A stretch of DNA of 19,908 bases from contig CAUHFS010000042.1 of NCBI GenBank assembly GCA_959605475.1, positions 1-19,908 on the forward strand, read 5' to 3'. A model generated the notes under the pieces. The model was not told the origin of the DNA, ran no database searches, and worked only from the letters and a program-made list of their open reading frames with translations. Position numbers and translations under genes: made by a program. Positions 6,523-14,466 of the stretch are shown here, one piece after another; position 1 is the first letter of the stretch, and every line of letters starts with the position of its first letter. Source of the DNA: an uncultured Collinsella sp. (GTDB lineage Bacteria; Actinomycetota; Coriobacteriia; Coriobacteriales; Coriobacteriaceae).

Positions 6523-7173
6523 ATGATCAAAGCTGTTATTTTTGACATGGACGGAACGCTGATCGATACCGAGCGTTTGGACATGAGGGCATGGAAGGTG
6601 GGCGCGGCCGAGCTGGGGATCACGATTGATGATGCGTTAATCCATCAGTTTATCGGCCGTTCGAATGCCGATGTTAAGGACATCCTTGAGGCACATTACG
6701 GCAAGGGCGAAACCGCCGACGCGATTTTTGCCCGCAACATTGAGCTTCACACTGAGATGGCCAAGACCGACCTGGAGCTTAAGGCCGGCGCCGCCGAGTG
6801 CCTCGACGAGCTGCTGGCCGCGGGCTATCACGTGGGCCTTGCGACGTCGTCGCGCCGCGTTGCGGCCGAGCGCAACCTCAAGACGGTCGGCCTCTTTGAC
6901 AAGTTTGAAACGGTGACCTTCGGCGAGGACGTCGTGCATGGCAAGCCCGACCCCGAGATGTACTTGCTCGCCTGCGGGCGCGCGGGCTTTGCTCCCGAGG
7001 AGTGCGCCGTGGTCGAGGATTCCCGCAACGGCTGCGTCTCGGGCATCACGGCCGGCTGCCACGTCTTTGCCGTTCCCGATATCGTGCCGCTGCCGCAGGA
7101 CGTGGCGGACGGCTGCGAGACGGTACTCGATACGTTGTTCGATCTGGGGGCGGCGGTCAAGGCCGTGAGCTAA
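6523..7173 (+). CDS. HAD-family hydrolase, beta-phosphoglucomutase-like, copy 1
   Basis: This 216-aa protein is a haloacid dehalogenase superfamily phosphatase or phosphomutase with a helical cap (subfamily I, beta-PGM/YcjU/GPP-like). Motif I is FDMDGTLIDTE with the nucleophilic Asp at residue 8 and the acid/base Asp at 10. Motif II is ATSS, motif III has the Lys of HGKPDPE, and motif IV is VVEDSRNG. The cap spans about residues 16-85. It is about 83% identical (180 of 216 by my count) to copy 2 at 10418-11068, with no gaps. ATG 6523 has AAGGGG upstream. The substrate is likely a small sugar phosphate, which cannot be fixed from sequence. The gene is followed by a fragment of a regulator gene and an R1 repeat. 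Confidence 0.9.
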   Translation: MIKAVIFDMDGTLIDTERLDMRAWKVGAAELGITIDDALIHQFIGRSNADVKDILEAHYGKGETADAIFARNIELHTEMAKTDLELKAGAAECLDELLAAGYHVGLATSSRRVAAERNLKTVGLFDKFETVTFGEDVVHGKPDPEMYLLACGRAGFAPEECAVVEDSRNGCVSGITAGCHVFAVPDIVPLPQDVADGCETVLDTLFDLGAAVKAVS

Positions 7174-7211
7174 AGGTATACGCCGAGGTTGATGACGGTA
7201 GCTTCGGCGTG
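7170..7211 (-). pseudogene. 3'-terminal remnant of a LacI-type regulator gene
   Basis: Read on the minus strand, this segment encodes HAEATVINLGVYL and then a stop. The intact regulator at 11065-12177 ends HTEATAINLGAYL and then stop, so 10 of 13 residues match and the stop overlaps the HAD stop in the same way. Upstream of the fragment the frame runs into unrelated sequence and then R1 copy 2. The ancestral unit was therefore probably HAD gene plus convergent regulator, and the rest of the regulator was lost or never copied here. Confidence 0.75.
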
Positions 7212-7223
7212 GCCCCGCTTGCG

Positions 7224-7273
7224 TTTTCCCAGATAAAACCTGCCAAAATAAACCTGTCCTCTTTTGGCGGGTT
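7224..7273 (+). repeat. R1 hairpin repeat, copy 2
   Basis: Same 50-bp element as at 6361-6410. The right arm reads TTTTGGCGGGTT, a G-U pair in place of A-U on this strand, and the loop end is TCCTC. It begins 12 bp after the regulator remnant, at or near the point where similarity between the two HAD units stops. Confidence 0.8.
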
Positions 7274-7343
7274 GGCGGGGCAATGCCCGCCGCAACTTAG
7301 GACACGGTTGGGATGTGTACGCTTTAAAGAGCGGCGCCCATGG

Positions 7344-7533
7344 TTAGAGAGATTACGCTTGTCTCTCTAAATGTCTCTCTAAAGAAAAAATCGGTTAGAG
7401 AGATGGCCTTAGGTAATCTAGCAGTGAATTCGATACATCTCTCTAAATATCTCTCTAAAAGAAGGTGCTCATCTCTCTAAAGTTAGAGAGATATACTAAG
7501 CTTTAGAGAGATAAATCTATTGTTTTAGAGAGA
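7344..7533. promoter_or_regulatory. Array of ten TTAGAGAGA operator-like sites
   Basis: The exact 9-mer TTAGAGAGA, or its complement TCTCTCTAA, occurs ten times: plus at 7344, 7395, 7483, 7503 and 7525; minus at 7362, 7374, 7438, 7450 and 7472. Start-to-start steps are 18, 12, 21, 43, 12, 22, 11, 20 and 22 bp, mostly close to whole DNA turns. Two sites form a near-perfect palindrome, ATCTCTCTAA-AG-TTAGAGAGAT (7471-7492). A -10-like TATACT (7492-7497) with no good -35 lies between sites eight and nine, and the last site abuts the start codon region of the AlbA_2 gene. The rest of 7274-7343 has only a weak GGCGGG/CCCGCC hairpin. The layout suits cooperative binding by the regulator encoded downstream, which is inference. 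Confidence 0.8.
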
Positions 7534-7537
7534 CGGA

Positions 7538-9238
7538 ATGCCAATGCTGTTGGATGAACCTCTTGGCCTTATCGTTGAGCGCCTTCGCAGGCGGGGGACC
7601 GATGACGCATCGGTAGAAGTTAAAGCCTGCACGAATAAATTGAGTGCAGACGTATGGGAGACAGTGAGTGCTTTTGCGAACACTGCGGGCGGGCTCATTA
7701 TTTTGGGCCTGAACGAAGCCGAAGGATTTGTTCCTTCTGCCAACTTTGCTATCGACAGGGTGCGCGACCAGTTTGTTTCGGGTATCGGAGACGGAGGCTC
7801 AGCGGCGGTGGTGACCCATGCGCCGCGGTACGAGCTTGATCGAGGCGAGGTCGACGGGCTCCAGGTACTTCTGGTGCGCATCTTTGAACTTGAGCTCAAA
7901 GCGAAGCCATGCTATATCGGCGCGCGCGGCGTGCAGAACGGTAGCTACAAGCGCGTGGATGATAAAGATATCAAGATGTCGCCCGCTGAGCTATATGAGC
8001 TACAGAGTGCGTTGCTTCCGAGTGATGCAGACGGTACGGTGGTTTCGGAGGCAACAGTCGAGGATTTGGATCCGGATGTCGTGCGGTCCATTATCGCAAA
8101 TCGCCGGCTGCAGACCCCGCGCGTTTTGCGCGGGGCCGATACGCTGGAAAAGCAGCTGGCCAGACTCAATATCACTACAAAGGATGGGGATGTGAAGCTC
8201 GCGGGGCTTCTGTCGGCGGGAATTTACCCCCAGCAGTTCTATCCCAAGCTGATGATCGATGTCGCCGTTCATTCCGATGTGGAAAAATCTGCTCCTGGGC
8301 AACCCCGGTTTATTGACCGCCAGTTGTGCGATGGCCCGATTCCGGCTTGCATCGAAGATGCCCTCGCTGCGATCGGACGAAACTTGCGCAAAGCGGCGAT
8401 AGTGCGAGGCGCTGGTAGAAGGGAAGATTGGGAAGTACCCCAGGAGGTTTTGCGCGAGGCCTTGGCGAATGCCTGCATCCATCGAGAGTATTCGCCCATG
8501 TTTGTGGGGCAGGCCGTGAGCGTCGATATCTACCCAGACAGAATAGAGATCAAAAACCCCGGCGGGCTTTGGGGCGGAAAGACGGTGGACAATCTTGCGG
8601 ACGGGGAATCGCGCTGCCGAAACCCAAAGCTCATGAGTCTGATGGGGGCGACGCCGTTAGAGCATGCTGAGGGGGCTGTTGCGGAAAGTCAGGGATCTGG
8701 CATCCCGGCTATGATTCGCGAGATGGAGTCTCGTTCGCTTGGCAGGCCGAAATTTATCGTTAAGGCCGATTCGTTTACGGTGCTGCTTTCCCGGCACGGG
8801 GCGGAGCTTGCTGAAAACCGCATGTGGATTCAGGGCCATGTGGACACCGAACTGACGCATCGCGAGGAAACATTGCTCATGTTTATGCGGGAGCATGGGT
8901 GCGTATGCGATGTTCAAAAAATACGAGAGGCTTTGAAGTGGGATTCGGATGACATTCGCCTGATCTGCGGGGACCTTGTCGATAAACATGTCCTGTCAAA
9001 GTGTGGCAAAGACACGTTTGAAATTATCGATATGAGCAGAGAATCGTCAGCTTCGACGGCGGATAGGATCCTGGAGGCTCTCAGCGCCGGAATGGATATG
9101 ACGGCGCGAGAAATAGCGGTTGCATCGGGGGTCAAGATTTCGTCCGTCCGTTACCATCTGCCAAAAATGGCGGATAAAGGACTCATTGAAGTAATGGGTT
9201 CATCGACGAGCCGCAACCGCCGCTATCGGAAGAGGTAG
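7538..9238 (+). CDS. Schlafen AlbA_2 / HATPase_c_4 DNA-binding regulator
   Basis: This 566-aa protein combines an N-terminal AlbA_2 (Schlafen-like nucleic-acid-binding) domain, about residues 8-150, with motifs VEVKACTN and VSAFANTAGGLIILGL. A GHKL-like HATPase_c_4 region follows at about 298-390 (VLREALANACIHREY, DRIEIKNPGGLWGG, CRNPKLMSLMG, ESQGSGIPAM). Two winged-helix-like segments lie at about 441-500 and 506-560 (REIAVASGVKISSVRYHL), with a basic end RNRRYRKR. Proteins of this build are often annotated as RecG-like or ATP-binding regulators; few have a known role. It is most likely a transcription regulator, with autoregulation through the ten upstream sites. Codon use looks more AT-tolerant than in the neighbours, and the gene sits between two halves of a duplication, which suggests later insertion. 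ATG 7538 is used; ATG 7544 is possible. Confidence 0.85.
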   Translation: MPMLLDEPLGLIVERLRRRGTDDASVEVKACTNKLSADVWETVSAFANTAGGLIILGLNEAEGFVPSANFAIDRVRDQFVSGIGDGGSAAVVTHAPRYELDRGEVDGLQVLLVRIFELELKAKPCYIGARGVQNGSYKRVDDKDIKMSPAELYELQSALLPSDADGTVVSEATVEDLDPDVVRSIIANRRLQTPRVLRGADTLEKQLARLNITTKDGDVKLAGLLSAGIYPQQFYPKLMIDVAVHSDVEKSAPGQPRFIDRQLCDGPIPACIEDALAAIGRNLRKAAIVRGAGRREDWEVPQEVLREALANACIHREYSPMFVGQAVSVDIYPDRIEIKNPGGLWGGKTVDNLADGESRCRNPKLMSLMGATPLEHAEGAVAESQGSGIPAMIREMESRSLGRPKFIVKADSFTVLLSRHGAELAENRMWIQGHVDTELTHREETLLMFMREHGCVCDVQKIREALKWDSDDIRLICGDLVDKHVLSKCGKDTFEIIDMSRESSASTADRILEALSAGMDMTAREIAVASGVKISSVRYHLPKMADKGLIEVMGSSTSRNRRYRKR

Positions 9239-9250
9239 ATGCAGCCGAGT

Positions 9251-9295
9251 CGCCTCTCTAGTGTCTCTCGAAGTTAGGTGGATACTAGAGAGGCG
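9251..9295. repeat. Perfect 12-bp inverted repeat after the AlbA_2 gene
   Basis: CGCCTCTCTAGT (9251-9262) and ACTAGAGAGGCG (9284-9295) are perfect complements with a 21-nt loop. The left part, CTCTCTAG-TG-TCTCTCGA, looks like a degenerate pair of the upstream TCTCTCTAA sites with the same 12-bp step. No T-run follows on the plus strand. It may be an operator, a 3' hairpin or a boundary of an inserted unit. Confidence 0.6.
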
Positions 9296-9309
9296 ATGGT
9301 TCCGCGATA

Positions 9310-9359
9310 TTTCCCCAGATAAAACCTGCCAAAATAAACCTGTCCCTTTTTGGTAGGTT
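9310..9359 (+). repeat. R1 hairpin repeat, copy 3
   Basis: Same 50-bp element; the right arm reads TTTTGGTAGGTT (one G-U on this strand). It lies between convergent gene ends, 12 bp beyond the stop of the LarE-type gene. Read on the minus strand the hairpin is followed by TTTTAT, so it could serve as that gene's terminator. Confidence 0.82.
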
Positions 9360-9371
9360 AAACGGCGTAAC

Positions 9372-10250
9372 TTAAAGGTTCATGTTGCCGTGGATGTAGG
9401 GGGTGACCTCGGGGGAGATATGATCGCAGCCTAGGTTGCGCAGGGCAGATTCGATGGCGGCGGGAAGCGGGGCCTTGCCCTCGTCGTTGACCGCGGTGCT
9501 GCCGAGGGCGGCGATCTTGGCGACGTCTGCCGGCGCGGCCTCGATATGCATGCAGCCGCCGACGAGGCGTGCGCGGACCTGGTCCAGGCCAAGGTCGTGC
9601 AGGTAGTCCTCACAGGTGCGGATTACATCGACCTTCTTGCGCGTGAGCTCCTCGCCCGTGGGGACGCGCGTGGCCAGGCAGGCTCCTGCCGGCAGGTTCC
9701 AGACAGGATAGCCCCAGGCGCGTAGCAGCTCGCGCTCCTCGTCCTTGGTAAAGCCGACCTCCATAAGCGGCGAGCGCACGCCGAGCTCCTGGGCGGCGCG
9801 CATGCCGGGGCGGTAGTCGCCGCGGTCGCTTGCGTTGCTGCCGTCGATGACGGTGGGAAAGCCCAGCGACTTGGCGTGGTTGACGATGGCGGTAAAGCCG
9901 GCGCGCTTGCAGTGGTAGCAGCGGTCGGCGTCGTTGCAGGCTATCTGGGGGAGCTGCAGCTGATCGACCGAGAGGTTGAGTACGGGAAGCTTGAAGTGCG
10001 GCCCCTCATCGGCCTGCCCGTCAACCGCCCGCTCAAACGAAGCCTGCTCGGGCGTGCCGATGAGCGGCGTGGTGAGGTGGACGAGAAGCGTGTCGGCAGG
10101 CATGATACGGGCGCAGACCGCGGCCAAAAAGCTGCTGTCGACGCCGCCGGAAAAGCCGATGGCGACGCGTCCATATGCCAAAAGCAGCTGCTCGAGCGCT
10201 GCGAGTTTGTCCTGAAGCTCCTCTGCGGGTGCCGTGGTGTCTAAAATCAT
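9372..10250 (-). CDS. larE: LarE-type ATP-dependent sacrificial sulfur transferase
   Basis: This 292-aa protein belongs to the PP-loop LarE family, which sulfurises the pyridinium dicarboxylate precursor of the nickel-pincer nucleotide used by lactate racemase and relatives. The N-terminus has the ATP pyrophosphatase loop GFSGGVDSS (residues 32-40). DRCYHCK (109-115) is the family Cys pair motif. LPAGACLATRVPTGEELT carries Cys191, which by motif corresponds to the sulfur-donating cysteine of the lactobacillar enzyme. ATG 10250 has AAGGAT upstream. No larA, larB or larC lies in the window, so partners must be elsewhere, or the protein modifies something else. A promoter is visible at 10285-10312. 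Confidence 0.87.
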   Translation of the reverse strand: MILDTTAPAEELQDKLAALEQLLLAYGRVAIGFSGGVDSSFLAAVCARIMPADTLLVHLTTPLIGTPEQASFERAVDGQADEGPHFKLPVLNLSVDQLQLPQIACNDADRCYHCKRAGFTAIVNHAKSLGFPTVIDGSNASDRGDYRPGMRAAQELGVRSPLMEVGFTKDEERELLRAWGYPVWNLPAGACLATRVPTGEELTRKKVDVIRTCEDYLHDLGLDQVRARLVGGCMHIEAAPADVAKIAALGSTAVNDEGKAPLPAAIESALRNLGCDHISPEVTPYIHGNMNL

Positions 10251-10284
10251 GAAACGATCCTTATTGTTGAGTACTCGGTCGAAA

Positions 10285-10312
10285 ACTATAATCCTACCGG
10301 GCTGCTTGTCAT
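10285..10312 (-). promoter_or_regulatory. Promoter of the LarE-type gene
   Basis: On the minus strand, ATGACA (10307-10312) and TATAGT (10285-10290) are separated by 16 bp, a good housekeeping promoter about 35 bp before the start codon. Its -35 overlaps the first bases of the duplicated HAD upstream segment, so the two divergent transcripts share control DNA. Confidence 0.6.
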
Positions 10313-10417
10313 AAGATTTCTACCTATGTAACGAAAGTACAATATGCTATATACGTTATATACAAGTTTGTAAAGTGCGGTAGAGTGGCAGTAACGCAAT
10401 CCGGTGAGGGGACCGAT
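10308..10417 (+). promoter_or_regulatory. Conserved upstream region of HAD gene copy 2
   Basis: This matches 6413-6522 over 110 bp without gaps. The palindrome TATATA-CGT-TATATA (10348-10362) and the preceding TACAAT (10338-10343) are retained. SD GAGGGG lies eight bases before the start codon. Confidence 0.5.
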
Positions 10418-11068
10418 ATGATCAAGGCTGTTATTTTTGACATGGACGGAACGCTGGTCGATACCGAGCGTCTGGGCATCAAGGCATGGAAAGCGCCCGC
10501 TGCTGAGCTGGGCGTCGCGATTGATGACACGCTGATTCATCAATTTATCGGTCGCACACTGCCCGATGTCATGGACATCCTTGAGGCGCATTGCGGCAGC
10601 AGAGAAACCGCCGAGGCGCTCTATCATCGCCACAAGGAGATTCGCGACGAGATGGTCAAGACCGATCTGGAGCTTAAGGCCGGCGCTGCCGAGTGCATAG
10701 ACGAGCTGCTGGCTGCGGGCTATCACGTGGGCCTTGCAACGTCGTCGCGCCTCGTTACGGCCGAGCGCAACCTTAAGATGGTCGGCCTCTTTGACAAGTT
10801 TGAGACGGTGACTTGCGGCGAGGACGTCGTGCACGGCAAGCCCGATCCCGAGATGTATCTGCTTGCCTGCGAGCGCGCGGGCTTTGCCCCCGAGGAATGT
10901 GCCGTGGTCGAGGATTCGCGCAACGGCTGCGTCTCGGGCATCACGGCCGGCTGCCATGTCTTTGCCGTTCCCGATATCGTGCCGCTGCCGCAGGACGTGG
11001 TGGATGGCTGCGAGGCCGTGCTCGATACGTTGTTCGACCTGACGGCCGCGGTCAAGGCCGTGTGCTAA
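10418..11068 (+). CDS. HAD-family hydrolase, beta-phosphoglucomutase-like, copy 2
   Basis: This 216-aa paralogue of the gene at 6523 keeps all four HAD motifs (DMDGTLVDTE, ATSS, HGKPDPE, VVEDSRNG). By my alignment 36 residues differ from copy 1, and 26 of these lie in residues 14-81, the helical cap that sets substrate choice. The remaining 135 residues are about 93% identical. The two proteins therefore probably share chemistry but may differ in substrate. ATG 10418 follows GAGGGG. The stop codon overlaps the stop of the convergent LacI-type regulator by two bases, a tight tail-to-tail pair that suggests linked function. Confidence 0.9.
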   Translation: MIKAVIFDMDGTLVDTERLGIKAWKAPAAELGVAIDDTLIHQFIGRTLPDVMDILEAHCGSRETAEALYHRHKEIRDEMVKTDLELKAGAAECIDELLAAGYHVGLATSSRLVTAERNLKMVGLFDKFETVTCGEDVVHGKPDPEMYLLACERAGFAPEECAVVEDSRNGCVSGITAGCHVFAVPDIVPLPQDVVDGCEAVLDTLFDLTAAVKAVC

Positions 11069-12177
11069 AGGTAGGCGCCGAGGTTGATGGCGGTGGCTTC
11101 GGTGTGACTGCTTGCCTGGGTGCTGGCGCGCTCCAGTAAAAACGGGCGTACGAGCTCTTGGCGGTTGATGTCCTCGACGGCCGTGACCGCGGTGACGATG
11201 CGTGCGGCGGAACCGATACGGGCGTGCTTGGTCTTCGCCGGGGCTTTGTTTTCGATTTGCTCCATGAGCAATTGAATGCCCTTGCGGCCAATCTCGTAGC
11301 CTGGGGGTGCCACCGTGGTGAGTGGGACCGACCCGCTCCAGGCGAGCGGGTTGCCGTCGCAGCCAGCCACGCGGACCTGCTCGGGGACGGAGATGCCTTT
11401 ATCGACCAGCGCCGAGATAACGCCCGACGCCAGTACGTCGGTCAGGCCGATGACAAAATCGGGGCGCTCGTCGCCGGAGCGCCCGGCAATCTGAGCGCCA
11501 ATGCTGTAGCCGTCGGCTGCGGTATTCCACTCTCCGGCGTCAATGACCTCAATTTTGATATCGGGATGCAGGGCGAGGGCCTTGTGGATGCCAAGTACGC
11601 GCAAGGTGAGCTGCATAAATGCCGCCCTTCCCACAACGATGATATGGCGTGCGCCATGGGCAACGGCGAGCTCGGCGATAATGCGGCCTTGTGCCTCGTT
11701 GTCGGCAGCCACGTAGTAGCCGGGCTCGGAACAGTGGATGTCAAGATGGACGATCGGCACGGGCATCTTGGTCATGGCGGGGTGCCAGTCGGGAGACGCC
11801 ATGGGCTGAACCATGACGCCGGACATCTGCGTGCCCATAAAATAGCGCAGGTAATGATCCTCGAGAATATCGTCGTTATCGGCATTGGCGATGAGTAAAT
11901 CGTAGCCGTGCTTGCGAGCCTCGTTGTGGGCGCCGCTGGCAATTTGGAGCGAGAAGCCGTGGTCGAGGCGGGGGAGGACTAGGCCAAAGGACTTGGTGGC
12001 GCCGCCTGCGAGCTGACGGGCGCTTTGGTTGGGCAGGTAGCCCAGTCGATTGATGGTCTCGTTGATAAGTTTGAGGGTCTCGGGGCGCAGCTTTTCGGGA
12101 TGGTTGAGCGCGTTGGAAACCGTGCCCAGCGAGACTCCCGCCTCGCGCGCGACATCGCTGATTTTTACCTTTGCCAT
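11065..12177 (-). CDS. LacI/GalR-family transcriptional regulator
   Basis: This 370-aa regulator has the N-terminal HTH ISDVAREAGVSLGTVSNALN and the hinge helix region LPNQSARQLAGG of the LacI family, followed by a periplasmic-binding-protein-like sensor domain to about residue 345. A C-terminal tail of about 30 residues (ERASTQASSHTEATAINL) extends beyond the usual end. ATG 12177 was chosen because the HTH begins at residue 4-5 and AAAGGGG lies just upstream; an in-frame ATG at 12222 is not needed. The effector is probably a sugar or sugar phosphate, in line with the convergent HAD phosphomutase-like gene. A remnant of a sister gene is seen at 7170-7211. Confidence 0.93.
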   Translation of the reverse strand: MAKVKISDVAREAGVSLGTVSNALNHPEKLRPETLKLINETINRLGYLPNQSARQLAGGATKSFGLVLPRLDHGFSLQIASGAHNEARKHGYDLLIANADNDDILEDHYLRYFMGTQMSGVMVQPMASPDWHPAMTKMPVPIVHLDIHCSEPGYYVAADNEAQGRIIAELAVAHGARHIIVVGRAAFMQLTLRVLGIHKALALHPDIKIEVIDAGEWNTAADGYSIGAQIAGRSGDERPDFVIGLTDVLASGVISALVDKGISVPEQVRVAGCDGNPLAWSGSVPLTTVAPPGYEIGRKGIQLLMEQIENKAPAKTKHARIGSAARIVTAVTAVEDINRQELVRPFLLERASTQASSHTEATAINLGAYL

Positions 12178-12187
12178 AGCGGCCCCT

Positions 12188-12243
12188 TTGATGCGTTTCA
12201 AGTACAAGCCAGATTGTAGCATCGCCCGCCCCTAGGGTGCCAA
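12188..12243 (-). promoter_or_regulatory. Candidate promoter and operator of the LacI-type gene
   Basis: On the minus strand a -10 box TACAAT (12213-12218) is preceded by TTGGCA (12238-12243), though the spacing of 19 bp is long. Between the -10 and the SD lies TTGATGCGTTTCAA (12188-12201), with TTGA/TCAA arms around a central CG, the usual form of LacI-family operators. Autoregulation is a fair guess. R1 copy 4 abuts the -35 box. Confidence 0.4.
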
Positions 12244-12293
12244 AACCTGCCAATTAGGGACAGGTTTATTTTGGTAGGTTTTATCTGGGCAAA
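12244..12293 (-). repeat. R1 hairpin repeat, copy 4 (reverse orientation)
   Basis: The element reads on the minus strand. Left arm AACCTACCAA and right arm TTGGCAGGTT pair with one A-C mismatch on that strand and one G-U on the plus strand; the loop end is CCCTAA, not CCCTTT. It lies in the divergent gap between the LacI-type gene and glmS. Confidence 0.8.
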
Positions 12294-12302
12294 CGCTGGA
12301 GC

Positions 12303-12345
12303 CCAAACCACCACAAAGGTGCCTGTCCCCATTGTGGTGGTTTGG
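12303..12345. repeat. R2 hairpin with CCTGTCCCC loop
   Basis: CCAAACCACCACAA (12303-12316) and TTGTGGTGGTTTGG (12332-12345) form a perfect 14-bp stem. The 15-nt loop AGGTGCCTGTCCCCA shares CCTGTCCC with the R1 loop although the stems are unrelated. It sits ten bases from R1 copy 4. GGTGCCTGTCCCC-type sequences are, as I recall, common in REP-like repeats linked to Y1 (RAYT) transposases in other bacteria; this link is inference. Confidence 0.75.
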
Positions 12346-12369
12346 ACCGGCTGGACGTGTGTGCATCGG

Positions 12370-12446
12370 GTGGTATCTAAGTTGAGATACCACATCTGGT
12401 ATATCAGCTTGCGCCTGCGTGAGTACAATACTCGAACGTTATACGT
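12370..12446 (+). promoter_or_regulatory. glmS upstream region with stacked palindromes
   Basis: GTGGTATCT (12370-12378) pairs perfectly with AGATACCAC (12385-12393). The latter can alternatively pair its ATACCA with TGGTAT (12397-12402), so the two hairpins exclude each other. Further on, GAGTA-CAA-TACTC (12421-12433) contains a likely -10 box TACAAT, and ACGT-TAT-ACGT (12436-12446) follows. No good -35 is visible at 17 bp. I do not see a glmS ribozyme core. The region is probably promoter plus operators; the remaining bases to 12503 hold SD AAGGGA near 12490. Confidence 0.4.
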
Positions 12447-12503
12447 CTCAGCGCCCCCTGTGCGTGGACGTCTTGCAGTCACGCGAACGAAGGGATTTAT
12501 CCT

Positions 12504-14351
<1,848 letters not shown>

Positions 14352-14356
14352 TTGTT

Positions 14357-14374
14357 GTTCCGCCGTTCTAGTGA
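14357..14374 (+). repeat. Short repeat GTTCCGCCGTTCTAG after the glmS stop
   Basis: These 18 bases equal 1875-1892 after the permease gene except for one C/T change. At 1877-1900 they form half of a perfect hairpin; here the right half is missing. Both copies sit a few bases after a stop codon. Confidence 0.4.
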
Positions 14375-14377
14375 CCG

Positions 14378-14413
14378 AGGCCCGGCTCCGTTGCAGCGGA
14401 GCCGGGCCTTGTT
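14378..14413 (+). terminator. Terminator hairpin of glmS
   Basis: AGGCCCGGCTCCG (14378-14390), loop TTGCAG, and CGGAGCCGGGCCT (14397-14409) form a perfect 13-bp GC-rich stem. The following TTGTTGC is a weak T-tract, so termination may lean on stem strength. Confidence 0.75.
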
Positions 14414-14416
14414 GCA

Positions 14417-14466
14417 TTTGCCCAGATAAAACCTGCCAAAATAAACCTGTCCCTTTTTGGCAGGTT
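14417..14466 (+). repeat. R1 hairpin repeat, copy 5
   Basis: From CCCAGAT onward this copy is identical to copy 1. It lies between convergent genes. Its last two T bases, with the next A, form the TAA stop (read on the minus strand) of the GntR-type gene, so the element has landed at the very end of that reading frame. Read on the minus strand the hairpin is followed by TTTTAT and may terminate that gene. Confidence 0.85.

Noticed and set aside
7344..7533. CRISPR-like array of short repeats
   Set aside because: The repeated unit is only 9 bp, occurs on both strands and has irregular spacers of 2-34 bp; no cas genes are present.
12346..12503. glmS ribozyme upstream of glmS
   Set aside because: I do not see the conserved core or the cleavage region next to the SD, and the ribozyme is mainly a Firmicutes feature.
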